Notes under the pieces: generated by a model
Told to the model about the DNA's origin: nothing
Databases searched by the model: none
The model's input: only the letters and a program-made list of their open reading frames with translations
Source: Hygrophila difformis
Lineage: Eukaryota; Streptophyta; Magnoliopsida; Lamiales; Acanthaceae
Assembly: GCA_030278955.1 (NCBI GenBank)
Contig: JAOANR010000004.1
Location: 57,251,120-57,315,119 of the forward strand
DNA length: 64,000 bases
Direction: 5' to 3'
Translations under genes and position numbers: made by a program
Shown: one piece after another, positions 18,785 to 32,294 of the stretch
How the letters are laid out: each line of letters starts with the position of its first letter
Position numbering within the stretch: position 1 is the stretch's first letter

Positions 18785-20013
18785 GTTTTAAACCTAATCT
18801 ATATATATTAAAGCATTAGTGAACAACCTATCCTACATTTAATGTGGTGTCTCCATTTCAAATTTCTAATTTTTATAATTTTTTGTATTTTTTAATTTAT
18901 CAATTTTAGATTTTCACATTTGTTTATTTATTTATTATAGATTTTCAATTTCTGAAATATATGGAGTTCCTACAATATTCACTTTTAAAAAAATTTGAAA
19001 GATTTGAAATTTGAAATTTTGCATATCTTATTTTAACTATATTATTTTGTATTTTTAAATTTACTAATTTTAGATTTTCGCATTGATTTATTTATTCATT
19101 ATATATTTTAGTCTATCGTGTATAAAATCTATTATTTACTTATAATTCTCACTCAATCATCATATCATATCACTATATATTCACTTTTAAAAAGATTTAA
19201 AAGATAAAATTTGAAATTTTATATTTTTTATTTTATCTATGTTGGGTTTTATTTATTTGCATTTTTTATTATCTATTTTAGATTTTATTATTTTGTATTT
19301 TTTATTTTATTTATTTTAAATTTTATTGCTTCATTTAGAATTTATTTATAGACCATAGCATTATGACGAGCTTTTGCACTAGCAACTAAAAATTATGTTG
19401 CATTTATGTTTCAATATAGTGAACATATTGTAATGCCGGTAATTTTGTGTAGGTTTGGTCTCAACTTTGGTTATATTTTTTTGTATGGTAAATGATGTAA
19501 TCAAAATGTACATTGCACGTCAGATTTATTTATTCATGTTAAAGATATGTTAATGTGTATATGGAAATTCCAATTTTTAGTTTTGAAAGGTATTTAATTT
19601 TCCAATTTATATGAAGGGTCCTACAATTTTCATTTAAAAAAAAAATGGGATTTCAAATTTAAATGAAATTTGCAGTGTATATATGGAATTTATATTATTA
19701 AACGATACATTAATGAATATATAAAAATATTATTAATGTATACTAATTAATGTATATAGGCCAGGTTTTCACAACAATATGTCACTTCTCTTAAAAACAA
19801 TATACAATTATATAGTTGCGAATAGATCCATCGATAAAGTAAAGAGATAATAACTAAAATAGGTCACGAGAAGGAGGTCCTTCCACTTTGGGGCCATGAT
19901 ATTTTGATTTAGGCAAATGAGGCATTAAAGGATCTTGGGCCCAAATTTAGGTAATTTGGCCAAATTTGGGCTGCGATGGCTTAAAAGTGAAAAATTTATT
20001 TTCTTTTTTAATC

Positions 20014-20290
20014 TACTACCTCTGTCTCATTAGTTCTGTCTCAAAACTTTTGGACAAGCCGTCCAATATATTTTGTTAACATTTAATATCTTAAAATGTA
20101 CATATGTAAGAATTATGTAATATATATATAGATATATATATATTCTAAAATTACATAATTAGACAAATCTAACAAGACCAAATTTGACTATATTTTTTCG
20201 TATATAATTACGATTACATTAGGCCAGAGTTGATCAATAAACATAATTAAAAAGTCAAAATGAGACACTTTGAGTGTGACAGAGGGAATA
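20014..20290. mobile_element. Stowaway-like MITE nested in the Helitron
   Basis: Begins TACTACCTCTGTCTCATTAG and ends CAGAGGGAATA, an imperfect inverted pair of Stowaway type. It is 277 bp, AT-rich and non-coding. Confidence 0.6.
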
Positions 20291-20300
20291 TTTTTAAGAA

Positions 20301-20517
20301 ACACTCCCTCCGTTTCATAATAAGTGTAACACTAGGAAATGACACAAGATTTAAGGTAAGTTAATAAAATATATTTAGTTTTATTTTAATGAATATAAAA
20401 AATAATAATTTAAGTATAATTAGTAAAAATTATTAACCTTCAAAACATTTCAAATATGGTAATGTAACACTTATTTCCAAACACGCAAAAAGGGAAAGTA
20501 TAACACTTATAAAATAG
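20301..20517. mobile_element. partial MITE with CTCCCTCCG end
   Basis: ACTCCCTCCGTTTCATAATA gives a clear left terminus, with AAGTGTAACACT just inside it. An inverted counterpart (AGTATAACACTTATAAAATA) lies near 20495-20515, but the matching GGAGGGAGT end is absent or degraded, so the right boundary is approximate. Confidence 0.45.
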
Positions 20518-20739
20518 ATGATGTAATTCATTAATCTATATTTTAACAGATTTGTAATTGACGAAAAACAAATACTCAGAAAATTTTGATTGTGAATGAC
20601 CAAAGTAAGTTCATATTCAAATGTTAATTGCTGCAAATTCTATAAGTTTGAAATTTTTCTCTAGAATGTCGGTACTAAATGAAGTTTTAACATCTGAAAC
20701 AAATAATCTATTGATACTATAAGAGACATATTATAATAT

Positions 20740-22605
20740 GGAAGAAATGAAAGCGGACCATGCTAAGTTATTACCTTTGTTGATTAATGATAAGAAAAAT
20801 GTTTATAATAATATAATGTCTGTAGTTAATAGTGATGGGTGTTGATTGATTTTGCTTTATGTGGTGGAATTGACAAGACATTTATCGATAATTTATCTAC
20901 AAAATATTATGTTTAGCTCTTCCTGATAGATGTAATATTGTGCTGCTTGTAGCATCCAATGAAATAGAACCCTTACTCAGTCTGAGGTAGGACTGCACAT
21001 TATAGATTTGGTATTCCACTAGATTATGACGAGAATTATACCTGCAAAAAACTTACCTCATAAAATTATTTAACCTCTCTTCTCATTAAAACAAAGCTCA
21101 ATATTGGTGATGAAAATTCTTGATTAGTAGAATGATTATGAGCCCGTCTGAATTAACCAAATTCTCCATTTGATTTCAGAGGAAAAAAAATCCACTTGCA
21201 ATTTGTTTTACTATGACTATAAAAAACAAAACAAGAAAAAAGTAGATGTCAACCTTTAAAGAAGGTTAGACTCTATCTTCAAAAACCAGTTTTTACCCAT
21301 GTCAGTGATATGTTGCAATATCTCGGGTCATTCTAAAGAGGGGACTCGAAGTATTAATAGTAACTAAGATGGATTAACTTAAGATATTATAAGAAATATT
21401 ATTTACAATGAAAATTATATATGGCAAAAATTTGCACAATGAATACTTCGTATACGTGAATGTAATTGGTAAAGCTGGTATTAATCTTGAAGATGTACAA
21501 TTAGATGTGATATTTCCAGATGATAATTTTATAAACTCTACGCGAGATTCTATAGCGGCAATTGTTGAGAGTACTTTACAAATATAAACTGCACCACTTC
21601 AAATCCAAAAATTTTATATATTAACCCATACCAATGAGTGTTGCTATAATCAATAATTACATTATGGAACGTAAGTCTGCAAATGAAAATATATATATAT
21701 ATATATATTAGTTTTAACAATTTTTTATAGAAATAATCTATTTTATTCCCACAAAAACACAAGTGAGTTCACAACCACCAAAACGTCAATGCCTCTCTAT
21801 TACAATCTATTAACAATATTTGTAGAAAGGATGAAAGCATAGATAATGCCAATGAATTATTTTCACTGGAATATCTAAACACGATCAATTGTTCTGAATT
21901 ACTGAATCATGAAATATAGTTGAATGAAGGTTGCATAGTCATGCTTCTTAGGAATATATATCCATCAAATAAATTATGTAATGGAAGTAGGTTGATAGTA
22001 ACCAAGATGTGGTATTAGATAATTGGGGTTTAACTAATTTTCGGGAAACCATGAAAGTAGAAAATTCTTGATTGGTAAAATGATTATGAGCCTATTTGAT
22101 TTAACCAAATTTTTGGTTCGATTTGAGATGAGAAAATTCTCACTAACAGTTTGTTTTGCTATGATTATAAACAAAAGAAAATTTCAATCTTTAAAGAATA
22201 TCGGATTTTATCTTCCAAAACCAGTTTTTAGTCATGAACAGTTATGTTGTAATATTGCATGTCACTAGCAAGATGTGGGTAAAAGTATTAACATGCAATG
22301 ACTAATTCAAGATACCACAAGAATTGTTGTTTACAATGAAATTTATATATGACAGAAAATTTACAAAATGGATAGTTGATGTAGGTGATGGTAAAGCGTG
22401 TATAGATTTTGGAGATGTACAATTAGATGTGACATTTTTGGATGATATTCTTATGAACTCTACGGATGATCCTATAGCGGTAATTTTTTTAAGTATATAT
22501 ACAAATATAAATTGTATCATTTCAAATTCAAACATTTTAAAAGATGGTGTTATACTAGCCCCTATTAATGAGATTTTCACCAATGAAATTTTCACAAATT
22601 GTTAG
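20740..22605 (+). pseudogene. Pif1-like Helitron helicase relic, internally duplicated
   Basis: Translation in shifting frames shows landmarks of the Pif1/RRM3-type helicase of plant Helitrons: a Walker A remnant near 20850 (GIDKTFID), a segment reading GRTAHYRFGIPLDYDENYTCKK near 20990-21050, DNANELFSLEYLNTINCSELLNHEI near 21840-21918, EGC-MLLRN and LCNGSRLIVTKM near 21926-22013, and CFAMIINK followed by FYLPKPVFSH near 22155-22240. Stops and frameshifts are frequent. The C-terminal segment occurs twice (about 21110-21600 and 22060-22600), and the second copy keeps a short open stretch (FTKWIVDVGDGK) at 22353-22388. The order is not that of an intact helicase, so deletions and duplication have rearranged it. 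Confidence 0.72.
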
Positions 22606-23209
22606 AAAATTTTTCATATTATGCTTCATACTTATTTTTAAATTTTATTTTATCTTAATTTAAATTTTAAATCAATAAAAATATAATTTTAATAGTTATT
22701 TTTATTGATCTGTTATGTTTGTACCGGACAAGCCACCGAAGCTAAAGAATACGGTATAATATAATTTTTTTGTTAGGTTTAAAATAATTAAATTATATTA
22801 TCATATACATTATCTTTTGAATATATAAAAAAATCACTACACATTTTTCGTTACTCAAAATATAATTTATATTATTACTTTATATAATATAAATATATAT
22901 ATTATATAAAATATAAAATTATGCCCGTCGAGTCTCGACGGGTTATTTAATAGTCTAAATATTAAAACATGTTAATTAAGCGATTAACTAAGGAAACCAT
23001 GGTTGCGGTTTGTAAAATATGCTAATATTTAATGCTTGAAATTTATTTTTTTTTATTTATAAATATATATATATATATTTTATAATAGTCAAATTATAAA
23101 CCCAACTAAACTCTACATTTCATTAGCTCTTAGATTTCCACACCCCCATTTTTCTAAACTTTAATTTTAAATTCAAACACCAAACACCAATTTTTAAAAT
23201 TATCACAAT

Positions 23210-23737
23210 ACGACACGTGCGGGATTTACTTCACGTCGACGGGAGTGTCTTTGGCAATACGGGATGTGCGGGATTTGGTGCGGAGCTTTCGGCCCTTGCA
23301 GCAGGATTGGATTTCCTTGCCCAACATGGAGTCAGGAATGCTGCTGCTACACTGATTCTATGGAGGTGATCAACTCCCTCAAGGCTACTTCAGGTTTCCA
23401 TCCGCAGGCGGCTATTATTCAGCGCATCAAGAATACCAAGGACGGCTTTAATGCCTGCAACATTTACCACTTGAAACGCGAGGGGAACAAGGTGGTTGTC
23501 TGGCTGACACGCTTGCTAGACATGGGGCTTCCGAAGAAGACTTTTTTCACGACGTGGGCTTTCCCCCCGGACTTTGTGTTGGGGGAGTTAGCGATGGATG
23601 CATCGTTTATTAGTCCCCTTTATCGCTAGGTTGGCCGGTTGTGGCCGTGTTTGTTCGTTTCCTATTCTGTTGTCCTTTTCCGTTTTTCTTTTGCTTTTCT
23701 TCCTCGTTGCCTGGCTTCGGCTCATTAAAAAAAAAAT
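23210..23737 (+). mobile_element. 5'-truncated LINE with RNase H domain tail
   Basis: Flanked by an 11-bp duplication ATTATCACAAT (23199-23209 and 23738-23748), with a short poly-A just before the right copy. This is the signature of target-primed LINE insertion. The coding part matches the C-terminal RNase H-like domain of plant LINEs: AELSALAAGLDFLAQHG (near 23282), then CYTDSMEV in another frame after a GCT run, then HLKREGNKV and TTWAFPPDFV. The frame is shifted twice, so this copy is dead. It is related to the LINE at 31887-32294. Confidence 0.8.
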
Positions 23738-23909
23738 ATTATCACAATTTAAAATATTTTTCATTTTAAAATGATAAATATCCAAAACTTGGGATTATAA
23801 AACTAGAAAGAAAAATAAAGTAATTCTAAAAAAGCTAAATTATTATTGATTTGAGTAGAAATAATTGGTAGCAGTCCATCAAGCCAAAAATTAAAATTGT
23901 AGATTAATT

Positions 23910-23912
23910 ATT

Positions 23913-23945
<33 letters not shown>
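23910..23945. repeat. AAT microsatellite
   Basis: About eleven (AAT) units in tandem, 300 bp upstream of the eL19 gene. Confidence 0.85.
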
Positions 23946-23946
<1 letters not shown>

Positions 23947-24109
23947 GAATAAGGAGAAATTTTTCTAAAAACCCATCTAACCGACCCCTTCATCAAGTTT
24001 AATAAGAAATGGTAAATCAGAAAGTCATTTTTTTCATGGAATTTATAAATCCAATGAAAAGTTCAAAAACAGATAAAATTTCACACTTTAAAAGCCCGTG
24101 GTTAAGCTA

Positions 24110-24180
24110 GGCCCAAAATTAGTGGCCCAATTAGAGTCCCTGCTTAAACTAGAAGTAAACACCACCGTCATAAACCCTAG
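24110..24180 (+). promoter_or_regulatory. site II elements and telo-box of the eL19 promoter
   Basis: Two GGCCCA motifs (24110-24115 and 24124-24129; site II, TGGGCC reversed) and a telo-box AAACCCTAG at 24172-24180 lie 70-140 bp before the start codon. This pair is characteristic of plant ribosomal protein and other growth-related promoters, where TCP factors bind site II. Confidence 0.75.
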
Positions 24181-24251
24181 CCACCCACTTTGAATCGTCT
24201 TCCTCGCAGCCGTTTTTACGCCGCGGCATCGTCTGTTCGTGACCGTGAGAA

Positions 24252-26216
<1,965 letters not shown>

Positions 26217-27191
26217 TCCTAGATAATTGTGTTAAGGTAAGGCTGAGAGGGGAGGAAGACCAGCTTGCTCTATTTCAAGTTTCTGGTGGGCATTGTTTCA
26301 AGTTTTTCATAATTCAAAATTTCTTCTTTTGCTTTTTCCAAGATTTTGATAATTTAGATTTTCGAATTTTGATCTTGTCACTACTATCTACAGAACCGCC
26401 TCTGTTGGCTAATGGCTATAAATTCATGTTTCACTTCAATGAACAAATGCATGGTTGTTGAACTGCCATGGTTCAAGTAAAATGCGATAGATATACTATG
26501 ACAAAGCTTGTATAGGCATTGATCACATGACAAATTTCCTACATCCTCGATCCACTCGAACCATTTCCCACCCTTTACTTGTCCCTGTCATGGGAAGCTG
26601 TTGGATTGCATTCTCAGCTTTCTACATTAAAATTTGATGGTGCATTTTCAGCTATCTGATTGAAATTCAGTGCCGTGTGATTGTATCGTAGTTGGCTTTA
26701 AGAGGATTTCCATGCCTTCAAATTGTGCAAGTCAACTGAGAATTATCGCTCACAGTGCAAGTCAACTGAGAATGGATTACTCGCCAGATATTGTGGATCA
26801 ATTTCTCAAGTTAATTATGCAAAAAAAATACCTGAAAAGCAATCACAAAAGTACAAAACCCACCAAAAGATCTCAATGTAGCTGAAGTCGGGCAATGAAC
26901 CCAATCAAGTGAACCATTGTAATTTTTTGATGTGTTTTTGCGAGACGTAACGCGACCCTATTCTTGGTTTCTAACAAGCATCCAAGTACAAGCGTAATGA
27001 AATCCCAAGAGACAATGTATCATTTTAGTTCATAGTATTTCCATTTTAGATTATTACATGCCAATCACACAACACGGTTTATACATGTAATGCAGTGTTA
27101 TCTACAATTTCTTCAACAAAGCGTTATCCCATTGAGCATCACCACCACAAATCACACACTTGTATTATGCCCAAGGATAGGTATTCATTCA
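26217..27191. other. convergent intergenic region
   Basis: Between the 3' ends of the eL19 gene (+) and the NPF gene (-). It should contain both 3' UTRs. A short direct repeat, TGCAAGTCAACTGAGAAT, occurs twice at 26728-26774. No gene is seen. Confidence 0.55.
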
Positions 27192-29405
27192 TCAGCGAAG
27201 AGTTCCAACTGGTTTTTTGTAAGTGTACCACTTCGCCACAAGAAGAAAGGCTCCGAGATTCATCACGCTCAGCACCGCTAAAAGCCAATAAAAGTAATGG
27301 AGATGGCCGTAGTTGAGATTATCTGGTATCCACCCCAGCTTCCCATTCCGGGTACTAATATCCGTGACTATCGTTACGAGCAAAGTACTGAGGTAGTTCC
27401 CAAGAGCGACAGTTGTGAGCTGCAGAGCTGTGCACAAGCTTCTCATGGCATCGGGCGCCTGCTCATAGAAGAACTCCAGCTGTCCGATAAACATGAACAC
27501 TTCTGCACATCCAATGAGGAAATACTGCGGAACCTGCCAGAAAATCGACATGGGCACTTCCTTCAAATCATAGTAGTCGTGTCTCCTCACAAATCTCAGC
27601 CTAACAAGCTCGAGAATCCCAGCTGAGACCATGGCGAGTATAGAGATGACGAGACCGGTCCCCATTCTCTGCAGCTGAGTGATTCCGCTCTTGTGGCCCG
27701 TGAACTTTCTGGCCACGGGAACAATGATACGGTCGTAAATGGGCACCCAGAAAATGACGCTGAGGGTGTCGAAAATTGTCAGCGACGCTGCTGGGATCTT
27801 GAAAGTGGAGTTCCCCACTCGAGCATCCATTGTTAAGCCTTGCAGGACGAATAATGTGCTCATTTGACCGTACACGGTAGAGAAAATGATACCCGTGGCC
27901 CATATGGGAAGCAACCGTATGATCGCCTTCAGCTCCTCCACTTGAGTCACCGTGCACAGCATCCATGGATTGATTGCGCCTTTCGCTTGATCCGACACTG
28001 TCTGCACCGCAGCCTTGTCGAAGAATCTGCATTCGACATATCAAAAATGTATTCTGAAATAGTAATATAACGATAAGAGATCTCTCAGTCGATGCAATTC
28101 ACCTGAAATCCTTCGTATGTTCAAGTTTCCGGCTTCCTTTGATAGCAGACTCAGTATCCGTAGTTTCATACAACTGTGAAACGTCGTCAGGGACTGTAAC
28201 GCTGTATTTCCGGAATGAAGCTACGAATACCTGACTGAGACGGACAATAGGGCTTCCTCCAGGTATCTGATTGCGGTACAAACGCGTGCCAGAAAAGAAA
28301 AAAACCACAGCTATAGCCATAGCCACAGCTGGGATCCCGAATCCCCAATTCCAACCAACATGTGTTTGCACATAAACGAGGACAGAAGAAGCAATCAGAG
28401 CACCAATGTTGATCGAGAAGTAAAACCAGTTAAAGAAAGAACTTTTGTGCTTCTTTTCAACCTCATCAGTATCATCAAACTGATCCGCACCAAAGGAGGA
28501 CACACAGGGCTTAATCCCACCCGTCCCTAGTGCAATCAAGTAAAGTGCAATAAAGCAAACTGCAGCTTGTACGGTTGTGGCATGGCAATTGTCCCCATGG
28601 CAGCTCGGTTTAATCCCAGGGATTGATGCTGATAGCGTCAACAATGTCATCCCCTGCATCAAATTTTCATAATTTTTATATATCCAAGTTTCACAGCCCC
28701 AAGAAACTTATCAACTAGGTAAATCATCAACATAGATACGAATGCTATGATGTTCCAGTTCATTTTATAACAGACAGATGCAGTAGTGGAGAACTTACAA
28801 TAACATAAATGATGGAGAAGCAAGCAATTGTCCAATATCTTCCGATATATGCATCGGCTATGAAGGCTCCGATGAGGGGAGTGATGTAGCATGTCCCCGA
28901 CCAATTGGAGACATTGTTGGAAGCCGTGGTGCTGTGCTGATTGAGGCGCTGTTTGAAATAAACCACCAGATTCGAGCTCATACCGTAGTAGGCCAGTCGT
29001 TCACAGCACTCGTTTCCTGTCATCACAGTTACAGATCAATACCACACTGTCTGGATTGTTGTGGTTGATGCTAATGGTAGAAGTTTGTAAATAACAATCC
29101 ATTCAATTTTCTCAAACAGAATCATTTTGTGCAAGAATTTTTTTCAAACCCTAGTACCAATTAATCTACCATGCCCTTTCCTCGAAACACAATGTTTGTA
29201 CCTAATTTTAACACGGATTCTGTTCAAATGGTTACCAATCCCAATTTAAAACATGGGAAACAACTGAGATTAAAATAGGAGGAGGAGGAGGAGAAGAACC
29301 AAGAATAAAAGGGCAGGCTCTCCATGTGCCAGTTTCAGTTTTCTTGGCAGGATTGCCGTGGTAATCCACTGTCCCATCTTTGGTATACAAATCGTCTTCA
29401 GCCAT
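27192..29405 (-). CDS. NPF8-type proton-coupled di/tripeptide transporter
   Basis: Four coding exons: 29405-29300, 29016-28799, 28653-28103 and 28026-27192, giving 569 residues. The protein belongs to the NRT1/PTR (NPF, POT) family of proton symporters with 12 membrane helices and resembles Arabidopsis PTR1/PTR2 (NPF8), which import di- and tripeptides. The proton-coupling ExxER motif is intact (ECCER, residues 38-42). The PTR2 signature region reads [20 protein letters not shown] followed by [14 protein letters not shown], and a long cytosolic loop with [10 protein letters not shown] and RLLPIW lies in the middle. The start at 29405 ([11 protein letters not shown]) matches family N-termini; a splice acceptor at about 29459 suggests a 5' UTR exon upstream. 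Substrate class is inferred from family membership. Confidence 0.93.
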
Positions 29406-29660
29406 GGGAGTGAGATAGATGCCAATAATTTCAACTGGAAACTCAAACAACTGAATCTGCAAATAAAAAAACGATGGAAAATAATCAGAAGACAAAATTA
29501 GATTCAAATTCAGATGAGGTAGTAGTCTATGATGAGAGGGGAGATGAACAATGAGGAAGTGAAAGACAAGAGAGACAAACGCACAAATCCAAGAACTGGG
29601 ACGTCGTGCCGTATAGGCGAAATGGCGAATACCAAAATCTGTATTATGAAGGCAGATTAA

Positions 29661-29781
29661 GGGATGTTTGGGAGTCGGCAGATCCGCAAGTAGATAGCAG
29701 ATTCGGTGAGAGAATTGTGAGAGAATATGCTGATTGAATTCGCTATATGCTCCTAAATATGCCAGGCTTCCAAACAAGCCC
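29661..29781. mobile_element. short TIR element, copy 1
   Basis: Imperfect terminal inverted repeats (GGGATGTTTGGGAGTC left; GGGCTTGTTTGGAAGCC when the right end is reversed) enclose about 120 bp with internal GGCAGATCCGC and TGCTGATT motifs. Two related copies lie at 30871 and 31544. It is upstream of the NPF gene. The target duplication is not resolved. Confidence 0.6.
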
Positions 29782-30027
29782 TACATCATATATAAATGAA
29801 GAAATCGGCAGAAAGCGACAAAATAAAAACCCAGTAGAGATGAGTAGGGTGGTTGTGGATAAATCAAAACATGGGATTCTTCTCCATCTCCAATGGCGAA
29901 GCAATTAGAGTGTGGAATGGAATTGGAGTCCCAATTAATGATTGACTGGTTGGGTGAAAGTTGACTAATTGTAGTGTGAAGGGAGGAATCAGGGATGAGA
30001 AAATCGAAGCGATGACGGACACTATAA

Positions 30028-30283
30028 TACTCCCTCCGTTCTTTTTTAGTTGTCTTTCTAGCAAATATTACACAAATCAAGAAACACAATTATTACCACA
30101 CAATCTTCCATTTCTACCCCTCTCACTTTCCAAGAAATATACTTGGGGTAGAGAGAGAATAAATACCATTGGGAGAATAAAGGGGTAATATTGGAAAACT
30201 TTCATAGAAATACCCAAAATGACAACTATTGTGGAACACTTTTTTATCTCTAAAAAGACTACTATTTTGGAACGGAGGGAGTA
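30028..30283. mobile_element. Stowaway MITE upstream of the NPF gene
   Basis: Near-perfect ends TACTCCCTCCGTTC and GAACGGAGGGAGTA with TA target sequence. It is 256 bp and non-coding. The short ORFs across it are chance frames. Confidence 0.85.
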
Positions 30284-30870
30284 CAGTACAATACTAGTCC
30301 ATTATACACTCCACTCCACCGTTATTGACTTACTTGGAGGGAACAATCAAGGAAGGCAGCATTGCTGTAATGCTGTGGGCCAACCAAAGCTGTCTGTCAT
30401 TTAATTGAAAGCTCGGCTCTATAATTGTCGTTAATGGTGTCGGAATGATGTCATTTGGGGAATCTTGGACGGGCCGGGGGTTGGTGGTGTTTGTTTTGGA
30501 GTCAACTAGGCATTCGAGTTGATTTTAAACTTTGCAAATTTGTGGAATTTTGATTGATATTTTGAATAATTTTTGGTTTCATTTTTTTTCAAAAATAAAA
30601 AGATTATAAAATATGTAAAAATTCATATATTTCATTCTAACTAACTCTATTTTAGATATTTTAGAATAAAATAAATTAATATGTAATATAAGTATATAAA
30701 TAAATTATATATAAATAAATTATATTTCACAAAAAAAGTATATAAATAAATTATACTTCTATTTAACAATTAAAAAAAGTTTGTTAGCATAAAAATATAA
30801 TTAAAAGTTACTTTTAGAATAATATATCTTCACTCCATCATTAATTAATATTATAAAAAAATTATAATGT
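30284..30870. other. AT-rich intergenic stretch
   Basis: No coding potential or repeat termini recognised. Contains long A/T runs and TATAAATAAATTATA duplications around 30695-30755. Confidence 0.4.
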
Positions 30871-30982
30871 GGATGTTTGAGAACCAGTGGATCCGCTAGT
30901 AGATATCATATTGGAAGAACATACTTTCTCACAGTTCTCTCTTCGAATACTCGCTAGCATATCTGCTAACTCCCAAACATCC
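30871..30982. mobile_element. short TIR element, copy 2
   Basis: Starts GGATGTTTGAGAACC and ends CTCCCAAACATCC. It shares the internal TCACAGTTCTCTCT segment and GGATCCGCTAGTAGAT with the copy at 31544. Confidence 0.65.
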
Positions 30983-31259
30983 TCACTATGTTTTTATTAC
31001 ATACTTACTTCCCCCCTTTTAAAAAATTGAAACACTCGTGCATTTCACGTAATTCAATATAACGTTTAATATCTCAAAATGTATAAAAGTAAAAATTAAA
31101 AAAAATATATTTTAAAACTACGCGATTAGACGAATACAACAAAATCTCACTTTATTATGTTTAACTTACATATCCGTATTAAAAAGTTGAATAAAAGTTA
31201 CTCAATCAATAAAAATAACTATACAAATGATTAATTTTTAAGAAAACTAATGGAGTACA

Positions 31260-31760
31260 TATTGAAAGCCACACAGTTTAAATGTATACTTAAACGGGTG
31301 TTGATAACGAATTTCTATAGTCATAGGAGTATATTATAATCATTTTTTTTTTTTGAGTAGAAAAAAGTTAAGTTCAATGTTTTATTACATTAATTTTGCT
31401 ACTGCCCATGATTGGTGAGTACCTGGGGCATTGACCAGTGCAGGTGTCCATGAATGTAAATTACCAGGCCGTACGGCCATGATTGATTACCGAAAGCAAG
31501 CGGTTGTTGAAAGATATGGCTGGCATATTATGAAGTACTATGAGGATGTTTGGATGTTAGTAGATTGCCTAGCGGATAGCGGATTGAAAGAACATATTGT
31601 CTCACAGTTCTCTCTCCAAATCTGCTATCTGCTAGCGGATCTGCTGACTCCCAAACATCCCCTATATCATATGGATTTCATTGTAGGAAATGTGTTAATG
31701 TGTAAGAATTCAGGATCCTGGATTTTATGGTTTGGCTTAGGTATGGAGAAGGGGATTTAT
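31260..31760. repeat. duplicated block A1 (paralogue of 48330-49370)
   Basis: Shares a chain of similar segments with 48330-49370, in order: AACGGGT...TGATAACGAATTTCTA, TTTTGCTACTGC...CATGATT, GGGGCATTGACCA, CAGGTGTCCATGAAT, AAATTACCAGGC, AAAGCAAGC, TATGGATTT and GTGTAAGAATTCAGGAT. The copies differ by substitutions and by a Harbinger-like element (right copy) and a short TIR element (left copy). Confidence 0.75.
31544..31661. mobile_element. short TIR element, copy 3
   Basis: GGATGTTTGGATGTTAGTAG at the left and GACTCCCAAACATCC at the right form imperfect inverted termini around 118 bp. The interior repeats copy 2 (TCACAGTTCTCTC). It sits in duplicated block A1, and the paralogous block near 49290 lacks it. 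Confidence 0.65.
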
Positions 31761-31886
31761 ATGGATTTCATAGCAAGTTTGCAGGGTAAAATTATTCAAA
31801 GGTTATGAGAGCCCAACAATTATTTATGGTAACCCTATTGAATATACTAGTACTATTCAAAGTTGTATGAGAGCCCAACAATTATT

Positions 31887-32294
31887 TTTTTAGGAAAAGC
31901 CGAAGCTAGAACAATATATAAAAAAACCAAACTAAACTAAGCAAATAAGAAAAGACAAGCTAGTAACGGGAGAACCACACGCCGGAAGCATCCGCCGCAA
32001 CGTCCCCTTTGACGAAATCTGGGGGGAAGGCCCAGGTTGTATAGAAATGCTCCAACGTCGCTCCATGCTTGGCGAGAGTATCAGCAACTTTGTTCCCTTC
32101 TCTAAGAATATGGTGAATAGAGCACACATCAAACCCATTCCTCAGATCTTGAATCTGCTTGAGGACAGTAGCAAAAGGATGAAAATTATTCCAGGAATCC
32201 AATGCTTCAATAGCAGTCAGAGAATCAGAGTAGCAAGTAACCATTTTTATGCCAAGATGGTGAGCAGAGCATATTGAATCTGCTTGAGGACAGT
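31887..32294 (-). mobile_element. 5'-truncated LINE, antisense
   Basis: A 408-bp insert bounded by a perfect 15-bp duplication AGCCCAACAATTATT (31872-31886 and 32295-32309). On the minus strand it ends in a short poly-A. It encodes the last ~110 residues of a LINE RNase H-like domain, with the catalytic Asp motif CYSDSLTAIEAL, REGNKVADTLAKHG and the family tail TTWAFPPDFVKGD, ending in a stop at about 31972. It is the better preserved relative of the LINE at 23210. The left target copy is itself a ~62-bp tandem duplicate of 31805-31826. Confidence 0.85.

Larger units (their letters stand above)
18798..22958 (+). mobile_element. decayed Helitron
   Basis: The left end TCTATATATATTAAAGC follows an A and matches the 5' TC start common in plant Helitrons. 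The right end has a perfect 9-bp stem (CCCGTCGAG at 22924-22932, CTCGACGGG at 22934-22942), a 12-nt spacer and CTAA at 22955-22958, the usual hairpin plus CTRR layout. The helicase relic inside reads in the same direction, as in autonomous Helitrons. No Rep (HUH) domain was found in the AT-rich left part. The base after CTAA is A, not the expected T, so the exact right boundary is uncertain. Two Stowaway-type MITEs are nested inside. Confidence 0.68.
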
